From: an uncultured Eubacterium sp. | Lineage (GTDB): Bacteria; Bacillota; Clostridia; Peptostreptococcales; Anaerovoracaceae | DNA length: 10,692 nucleotides | Reading direction: 5' to 3' | Assembly: GCA_937894585.1 (NCBI GenBank) | Contig: CALBGO010000087.1 | Location: 1 to 10,692, forward strand | The notes under the pieces: generated by a model | What the model saw: only the letters and a program-made list of their open reading frames with translations | Database searches by the model: none | What the model was told of the DNA's origin: nothing | Position numbers and translations under genes: made by a program | Shown: piece after piece, positions 7,477-10,692 of the stretch | Position numbering within the stretch: position 1 is the stretch's first letter | Layout: every line of letters begins with the position of its first letter

Positions 7477-7725
7477 CTATGTTCCTCCTCTTGTTCTTAT
7501 TAATGTTCTTATTTATGTTCTCATTCATTTTCTTGTATTTGTCTATAGTCTGTGTCCGTAAAACTTTCGGTATCGGCAGCCGTTTAACAAAATGCCACTT
7601 TCCCGGTGACGCCGGACAAAAGTACGACCACTGTCTTTCTTTTTTCGGATACACCAAGCTGCCGCCTCTCGTCATCCGGACTGCCGGCAGACTGTCTTCC
7701 GTCTCCGGACGCCAATCCGGACGCC
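7477..7725 (-). promoter_or_regulatory. Long 5' leader of feoB
   Basis: From the probable transcription start near 7722 to the feoB ATG lie about 245 untranslated bases. The upstream half is G+C-rich with repeated TCCGGACGCC (7704-7713 and 7716-7725) and the palindrome CTGCCGGCAG (7681-7690). The last 45 bases are A+T-rich tandem copies of a 12-base unit like ATAAGAACATTA, ending in AGGAGG. An open frame on this strand crosses into feoB but has no ribosome site. It could be a structured regulatory RNA; I cannot match it to a known riboswitch. Confidence 0.4.
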
Positions 7726-7728
7726 CAT

Positions 7729-7756
7729 AAGTTAGCTTAGGCTAACTCGCTTTCAA
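7729..7756 (-). promoter_or_regulatory. feoB: Candidate feoB promoter
   Basis: Minus strand: TTGAAA (7756-7751), 16 bases, TAACTT (7734-7729). The -10 is weak, but the layout copies that of the DUF2325-feoA promoter: the iron box occupies the spacer and its distal arm overlaps the -10. A bound repressor would block polymerase directly. Confidence 0.4.
7731..7746. promoter_or_regulatory. Iron-box operator 1 (feoB)
   Basis: GTTAGCTTAGGCTAAC is a 16-bp inverted repeat with perfect 6-bp arms. It shares the pattern GTTAGC-N4-RCTAAC with two boxes beside the DtxR-family gene. The half-site GTTAG matches the core of the corynebacterial DtxR consensus, but the arms are spaced differently. Confidence 0.75.
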
Positions 7757-7761
7757 AGAAT

Positions 7762-7782
7762 AAAACCGGCTGAACCGATTTT
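7762..7782 (-). terminator. Terminator of the DUF2325-feoA operon
   Basis: On the minus strand AAAATCGG pairs with CCGGTTTT (8 bp, one G-U) around a 5-base loop, followed by a T-rich tail (TTTTATTCTTT). It lies 50 bases after the feoA stop and just before the feoB -35. Confidence 0.65.
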
Positions 7783-7831
7783 ATCTTTATGAGTCATTAT
7801 AATTTTTTCATCAGATTTCTTCATCAGCTGT

Positions 7832-8044
7832 TCATACGGAAATAGCCTCTGCCAGCTCTGAATCGATGTTATATCTGCCGTCTCTGATAGAGACTACACA
7901 GCTTCTCTTTTTCCTTGAGACTACAGTAATAGGCTCACCGCTGTAACATCCCAGAGAAAAGAGAAAAGATTTCAACTCCTCATCTTCCGTTTCAATATCC
8001 TTTACCTGATATTCCCGTTCAATATCCGCCTGTGTCAAATTCAT
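7832..8044 (-). CDS. feoA: FeoA family protein
   Basis: A 70-aa cytosolic SH3-like FeoA-domain protein. The shape is typical: an early helix region, then FLFSLGCYSGEPITVVSRKKRSCVVSIRDGRYNIDSELAEAI, matching the family's LxxLGxxxGxxVxVV...vxGxRxALxxxxAxxI pattern. FeoA is thought to support FeoB, probably by binding its cytoplasmic domain. The ATG overlaps the TGA of the DUF2325 gene (ATGA), so translation is coupled. GGAGG lies nine bases upstream inside the preceding gene. The residues before the core (about 1-20) are divergent and acidic. A terminator follows; feoB starts 355 bases further on behind its own promoter. Confidence 0.88.
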   Translation of the reverse strand: MNLTQADIEREYQVKDIETEDEELKSFLFSLGCYSGEPITVVSRKKRSCVVSIRDGRYNIDSELAEAISV

Positions 8045-8346
8045 ACATTTCCGCCTCCAGTCAAATTCAATCCTTTTTTTGCAAGTACAGCCGCCAAAGC
8101 GCTTCCGCTGCTGCTCCCGCAGTGTTCTACAGGAACTCCGCTGCGTCTTGCCTCCTGTTTTACTGCCTTGACCATTTTATGAGATACTGTAGAACTAAAA
8201 CAAATCAGTAAATCCGGCGAGCCGATTTTTTTCTTCATCGCGCCGTTTTCTTTGGTATACACTTTGGCAGTGCAGCCGTAAGACCGGCAGATTTCCTGAT
8301 ACTGTCTCTCCATTCTCTCATGACCGCCGATAATTACCACACTCAT
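8041..8346 (-). CDS. DUF2325 family protein in the feo operon
   Basis: A 101-aa small soluble protein matching DUF2325. It begins with a Rossmann-like beta strand and glycine turn (SVVIIGGHERM, 2-12). In the middle is LLICFSSTVSHKMVKAVKQEA (47-66), then VPVEHCGSSSGSAL (71-84). Candidate metal or redox ligands are His9, Cys20, Cys25, Cys49, His56, His75 and Cys76. The biochemical role of DUF2325 is unknown. Its position, first gene of an operon with coupled feoA behind two iron boxes, suggests a part in iron uptake, perhaps as a metal or redox sensor or chaperone (inference). The start at 8346 is chosen for AAGGGAGAG just upstream. An in-frame ATG at 8442 would add 32 Cys/Gly-containing residues but has only a weak ribosome site. 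Confidence 0.8.
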   Translation of the reverse strand: MSVVIIGGHERMERQYQEICRSYGCTAKVYTKENGAMKKKIGSPDLLICFSSTVSHKMVKAVKQEARRSGVPVEHCGSSSGSALAAVLAKKGLNLTGGGNV

Positions 8347-8462
8347 CTCTTCTCTCCCTTCTGATACAGTTCCCCCGCATCCTTTCACAGCAAGCGGACA
8401 ATTTCCCCCGGGCACTTTCAGTCTTTCCCCGAGCAGATGCATCCGCTTTCATCTCGTCCTTG

Positions 8463-8478
8463 GTTAGCCTTGACTAAC
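8463..8478. promoter_or_regulatory. Iron-box operator 2
   Basis: GTTAGCCTTGACTAAC is a 16-bp inverted repeat fitting GTTAGC-N4-RCTAAC. It lies near or just past the predicted DUF2325 transcription start, 34 bases from operator 3, roughly three helical turns. Confidence 0.75.
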
Positions 8479-8494
8479 TCTTGTTCTGTGTATT

Positions 8495-8523
8495 AGGTTA
8501 GCACACACTAACTGCCTTGTCAA
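8495..8523 (-). promoter_or_regulatory. Candidate promoter of the DUF2325-feoA operon
   Basis: Minus strand: TTGACA (8523-8518, a perfect -35), 17 bases, TAACCT (8500-8495, weak -10). Operator 3 fills the spacer and covers part of the -10. The -35 overlaps the -35 of the divergent regulator gene on the other strand. Confidence 0.5.
8497..8512. promoter_or_regulatory. Iron-box operator 3
   Basis: GTTAGCACACACTAAC fits the same 16-bp pattern as the other two boxes and is preceded by TTAG, giving a TTAGGTTAG half that matches the DtxR consensus half-site. It lies inside the DUF2325-feoA promoter and just upstream of the regulator's -35, so one site could control both directions. Confidence 0.75.
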
Positions 8524-8545
8524 TACTTTTTTTCTGTGGTAAGAT
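8517..8545 (+). promoter_or_regulatory. Promoter of the DtxR-family regulator
   Basis: TTGTCA (8517-8522), a 17-base spacer and TAAGAT (8540-8545), followed by GGAGG at 8560-8564 and the ATG at 8574. Spacing is ideal and both hexamers are good. Operator 3 ends four bases upstream of the -35. Confidence 0.6.
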
Positions 8546-8573
8546 AACATTATCGGATTGGAGGATCATACTG

Positions 8574-8948
8574 ATGAAAATACAACGATCTGCAGAAGAT
8601 TATTTTGAAACAATATATATCCTGAAAAATAGAAACGGTTCTGTCCGCGCTATTGATATTGTCAACGAAATGGGCTTTTCCAAACCGACAGTCAGTGTCG
8701 CTATGAAAAAATTCCGCGAAAACGGCTTTATCACAGTGGATCCGGACGGTCAGATCAACCTGACCCAGCAGGGACTTTTTATCGCAGAAAGAACTTTTGA
8801 AAAACATAATGTAATCGCCCGCGCCCTGCTGATGCTTGGCGTATCGGAAGAAACCGCCTACGAAGATGCCTGCCGCATCGAGCACTGCATCAGCGACGAA
8901 AGCTTTACCGCAATCAAAGACTTCTTAAAAAAAGCAGGCACAGAGTAA
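8574..8948 (+). CDS. DtxR/MntR-family metal-dependent regulator, short form
   Basis: A 124-aa iron-dependent repressor family protein. It has a winged helix-turn-helix (about 23-58) followed by the metal-binding and dimerisation helices. It lacks the SH3-like domain of DtxR (about 226 aa) and is shorter than Bacillus MntR (about 142 aa). By alignment with known ligands, Cys100, Glu103 and His104 in DACRIEHC match the DtxR primary site (Cys102, Glu105, His106), where MntR has Glu at the first position. Asp9 matches MntR Asp8 rather than DtxR Met10. His78 is kept, but the DtxR ancillary residues Glu83 and His98 become Ala82 and Tyr96. It most likely senses Fe2+ and represses the feo genes and possibly itself via the three boxes. 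GGAGG fixes the start; an upstream in-frame ATG at 8517 lies inside the promoter. Confidence 0.9.
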   Translation: MKIQRSAEDYFETIYILKNRNGSVRAIDIVNEMGFSKPTVSVAMKKFRENGFITVDPDGQINLTQQGLFIAERTFEKHNVIARALLMLGVSEETAYEDACRIEHCISDESFTAIKDFLKKAGTE

Positions 8949-8951
8949 AAC

Positions 8952-8997
8952 AAAATGACCGCACAGCCGTAATAAAATACGAATGCGGTCATTTTTT
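8952..8997. terminator. Bidirectional terminator, regulator and accessory operon
   Basis: AAAATGACCGCA (8952-8963) pairs perfectly with TGCGGTCATTTT (8984-8995), with a possible inner CGTA/TACG stem. Six T follow on the plus strand and a TTTTGTTTT tract on the minus strand. It can end both the regulator gene and the convergent minus-strand accessory operon, whose last inferred stop (8998-9000) touches it. Confidence 0.85.
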
Positions 8998-9300
8998 CTA
9001 TTTCTGAATCATCCCCTTCTCCGTCGAAAAAAGCAACGTGCAGCAGCATCTCTTGATCGCTTAATACCGAAACATCAGTTTCAAAGCAATTCCTCGATAT
9101 TTCTCCCGCATATAGGCACTTTCCTTCTAAAGAGATCTCAATCTTAGCAAACGATATTTTGCTGCCATCGATTATAACTTTCACAATCCCACCTTCCCTG
9201 TCCCCACACGATACCGATTGCCTTAATCGTTACGATGGTTTTTTAGGGAGGAGATTTCCCCGCTGATGATTCTTTCAGCCTTGTTTTTTATTTGCCGCAT
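8998..9300 (-). pseudogene. Unknown small gene, broken by two frameshifts
   Basis: The ATG at 9300-9298 lies one base after the stop of the preceding gene. The frame gives MRQIKNKAERIISGE and onward, then hits TAA near 9223. Shifting by one base there continues as LRQSVSCGDREGG and into a well-formed stretch (VKVIIDGSKISFAKIEISLEG). A second shift at a run of six A on the plus strand (9027-9032) gives STEKGMIQK and a TAG exactly at the terminator. The two shifts cancel, for about 100 codons in all. The homologue is not recognised. Without the first shift, a GTG at 9184 behind AAGGTGG could start a shorter product. The two-shift reading is inference; a sequencing or assembly error would look the same. 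Confidence 0.45.
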
Positions 9301-9301
9301 A

Positions 9302-9790
9302 TCATAATTCTTTTGCGAATACTTCATAGATCTCTTTTAATACATTCCCGATTTGACGAAATTCCTTTTTGCTGAAATGCGGCACATAAAGCTCTTTCCC
9401 AAGCGTAAACGCATTCAAATTATTCCCCCGGAAAATCTTATCATATAAATGATGACAACCATCCAGATATGGATTTCTGTATTCAAAAGAATGATTAATA
9501 TCTAATGATAAATTCCAAAGGTCTAAAAAAACTTTACAAAAAAACACTGTATTTTTCTTTTTACACATATTCAGTAAATCAAAATATGAAGGAATCCTTT
9601 GAACCGTACATTCTTTCTCTGCTAAATATATCTGATTTTCCCTGCAGTACTCATTCAATGCCTGTATATTGTTGAAAGACAGGAGTTTATTATCTTTTGT
9701 CAAAAACTTATCTCCATCCTCACAGGTACACCAAACATAGTACAGCTCTTTTCCATATATTATTTTAAGACCATAGTAATCCATCTTCAT
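9302..9790 (-). CDS. Unknown protein of an accessory operon, intact
   Basis: A 162-aa soluble protein I do not recognise. It is rich in aromatic residues, Cys and Lys, with no signal peptide or membrane helix. The N-terminal part (MKMDYYGLKIIYGKELYYVW) looks beta-rich and the rest helical (FFCKVFLDLWNLSLDI, KEFRQIGNVLKEIYEVF). Size and style recall orphan immunity proteins of polymorphic toxin systems, but no family motif is visible. The start at 9790 is chosen because the preceding inferred gene stops at 9794-9792 (TGAAATG); an in-frame ATG at 9826 lies inside that gene. The last gene of the cluster begins one base after its stop. It is the only member of the four-gene set that reads through without a frameshift. 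Its A+T content is higher than that of the feo genes. Confidence 0.7.
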   Translation of the reverse strand: MKMDYYGLKIIYGKELYYVWCTCEDGDKFLTKDNKLLSFNNIQALNEYCRENQIYLAEKECTVQRIPSYFDLLNMCKKKNTVFFCKVFLDLWNLSLDINHSFEYRNPYLDGCHHLYDKIFRGNNLNAFTLGKELYVPHFSKKEFRQIGNVLKEIYEVFAKEL

Positions 9791-9791
9791 T

Positions 9792-10086
9792 TCACACCAA
9801 CCTATTTCGATGAACTTGCTGCTCATACTGTTCTAAAAGATCCAAGTTATGACGCTCGTTATCCGGCAAAATCCGTTCAATGATATAAGGAATAAAAGAT
9901 GTGCTGCGTATTCACACAGATCTTGCAAAAGTTTCTCATTCCAAGTTTTCTCTTGAAAACTTAAGATAAACATTCCGTCACCCCCGCTTAAATCTAACGA
10001 TCGCAAGCGCTTGCTATATGCCTTGCTTTTTTGATTCCATACATAATGGGATATAGGGGATTTCTGATAAATTCTTTATTCTTCAT
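9792..10086 (-). pseudogene. Unknown small gene, broken by two frameshifts
   Basis: The ATG at 10086-10084 overlaps the inferred stop of the lipoprotein gene. The first frame (MKNKEFIRNPLYPIMYGIKK) ends at TAG 9996-9994. One extra base in the six-T run at 10027-10032 continues as SKAYSKRLRSLDLSGGDG, then FILSFQEKTWNEKLLQDLCEY. One extra base at the four-A run 9894-9897 continues as FIPYIIERILPDNERHN and reaches TGA 9794-9792, one base before the next ATG. The corrected product is 98 aa, soluble and charged, and unrecognised. Natural composition in each piece plus perfect abutment with both neighbours support the reconstruction. Real decay or base-calling errors are both possible. Confidence 0.5.
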
Positions 10087-10461
10087 CTGTTTCTTCTTTG
10101 AATTTAATGCTTTTAATTTTATCAATTTCTATGACCATTTCGTAATCGGTCATTTCTTTCTCATAAAACAATACAAATCCATCCACACATGTGTCCGTTT
10201 GGCTGGACAAAATTCATATGATGGTGAATCAGGACTAAATTCGTAAATACTCACCTGTCCATCTTTGAAATACTTTCCCGCCAGCGCACCATACATCTGC
10301 TCTTCCTCAGAATATATATCAATATCCTCCCCGTCATAATAACCAAGATATGCCGCTACTCCGTCAATACTTCTTTCAACCGGTTCTTCATCTTTATCTC
10401 CACAGACGGTAAAAGGAATAAGTAAAGTAATTAATAAAACTGCCAAAATACTCTTTTTCAT
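10076..10461 (-). pseudogene. Lipoprotein-like gene with one frameshift
   Basis: The N-terminus has a basic start and hydrophobic core (MKKSILAVLLITLLIPFTVC) resembling a lipoprotein signal. Cys20 is the likely lipidation site, although Val at -1 departs from the usual Gly/Ala/Ser of the lipobox. An acidic mature part follows (GDKDEEPVERSIDG, DGEDIDIYSEEEQMYG). The uninterrupted frame stops at 10150 with an odd tail (CPAKRTHVW...). One extra base in the four-A run at 10209-10212 gives LSSQTDTCVDGFVLFYEKEM, then DYEMVIEIDKIKSIKFKEETDEE and a TAA at 10078-10076. The corrected length is about 128 aa. This ending overlaps the next start, which favours it. Probably an extracytoplasmic protein of unknown function. 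The start overlaps the TGA of a 66-codon open frame upstream that I do not trust. Confidence 0.5.
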
Positions 10462-10639
10462 AATCTATCTCTTTTCATACGATCAATGCATTCAAACTTC
10501 AAACGGAAACTTATTTTTTTATGGTATAATGCCTTCTGTGTAAACCTTCCTTTACGCTTATTACTTAATAAGGTATCAGTTTTTCGCCAAAAGTCAATGC
10601 TTTTCGTCTCACTGTTCCTGTAATTTCTCCACAGTTTCG
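10462..10639 (-). other. 3' exon side of the intron insertion site
   Basis: This holds the sequence between the intron end and the lipoprotein start. Three minus-strand frames are open for part of it: one closes early as ETVEKLQEQ, one as LTFGEKLIPY, and one runs to TGA at 10458-10460. Any of these could be the tail of a gene interrupted by the intron. None is convincing alone, and no clear promoter was found. Confidence 0.3.
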
Positions 10640-10692
10640 ATCGAGTAGGGGCTAACAAGTAGCCCCTCTCACACCACCGTACGTGCCGTTCG
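10640..10692 (-). mobile_element. Group II intron, 3' end (partial, continues off the right edge)
   Basis: On the minus strand the sequence reads CACGTACGGTGGTGTGAGAG, then a hairpin GGGGCTA...TAGCCCC, then CTACTCGAT. This matches the 3' half of domain V, domain VI and the 3' end of bacterial group II introns with reverse-transcriptase ORFs. The bulged branch-point adenosine of domain VI would be the A seven bases from the end (CT-A-CTCGAT). The intron body and its RT/maturase gene would lie to the right of the window. The 3' splice boundary is placed at 10640 from this family's usual ending and may be off by a base or two. Confidence 0.75.

Noticed and set aside
7403..7675. 90-codon minus-strand frame overlapping the feoB start
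   Set aside because: No ribosome site, runs out of frame into feoB, and its middle is simply the A-rich repeat of the leader.
8347..8442. 32-residue N-terminal extension of the DUF2325 protein
   Set aside because: Weak ribosome site at 8442; AAGGGAGAG precedes the internal ATG at 8346, which also begins the family's usual first strand. The leader might still encode a small peptide.
8550..8885. 111-codon minus-strand frame
   Set aside because: Antisense to the DtxR-family gene and includes its promoter region.
10458..10658. 66-codon minus-strand frame across the intron boundary
   Set aside because: It begins inside the group II intron and is Lys/Arg-rich without protein-like pattern. The TGA/ATG overlap with the lipoprotein start is noted but not enough.
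1..10692. CRISPR array, tRNA or rRNA genes, IS element with terminal repeats, origin of replication
   Set aside because: No regularly spaced repeats, no tRNA-like cloverleaf or rRNA sequence, and no transposase or DnaA-box cluster was seen. The only mobile-element trace is the intron end at the right edge.

Overview
The window looks like a chromosomal segment of a gut-type Clostridia, most likely a Lachnospiraceae relative. The evidence is strong AGGAGG ribosome sites, moderate GC, short hairpin-plus-U terminators, a DtxR/FeoA/FeoB iron module with a small Cys-rich FeoB partner, and typical Firmicutes radical SAM and hydroxy-acid oxidase proteins. Taxonomy is inferred from gene content only.

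Layout. Positions 1-727 hold terminator-like hairpins and a gene-free A+T-rich stretch of about 500 bases. On the minus strand follow an FMN-dependent alpha-hydroxy-acid oxidase family protein (728-1702) and a CaCA-type Na+/Ca2+ antiporter (1823-2797). Divergent from these, on the plus strand, are a TetR-family regulator (2942-3502) and a radical SAM protein with extra C-terminal cysteines (3619-4983), separated by a strong terminator.

The core (5130-8997) is a ferrous-iron uptake regulon. On the minus strand there is a translationally coupled DUF2325 gene and feoA, then feoB behind its own apparent promoter and a leader of about 245 bases, then a FeoB-associated Cys-rich membrane protein. 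A short DtxR-family regulator is read divergently from the DUF2325-feoA operon. Three 16-bp boxes with the pattern GTTAGC-N4-RCTAAC sit upstream of feoB (one) and in the regulator/DUF2325 intergenic region (two). They place all these genes under one probable iron-responsive repressor. The regulator carries the DtxR-type Cys-Glu-His metal ligands but a MntR-type Asp at the N-terminal position, and it lacks the SH3-like domain.

The right end (8998-10692) is an accessory minus-strand operon of four tightly packed small genes: a lipoprotein-like gene, an unknown, an intact 162-aa unknown and another unknown. Three of the four can only be read through by assuming single-base indels at short homopolymers. 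Their predicted starts and stops abut one another, so they look like a real but decaying (or mis-sequenced) operon. It lies directly downstream of the 3' end of a group II intron that enters from the right edge. The operon ends at a bidirectional-looking terminator shared with the DtxR gene.
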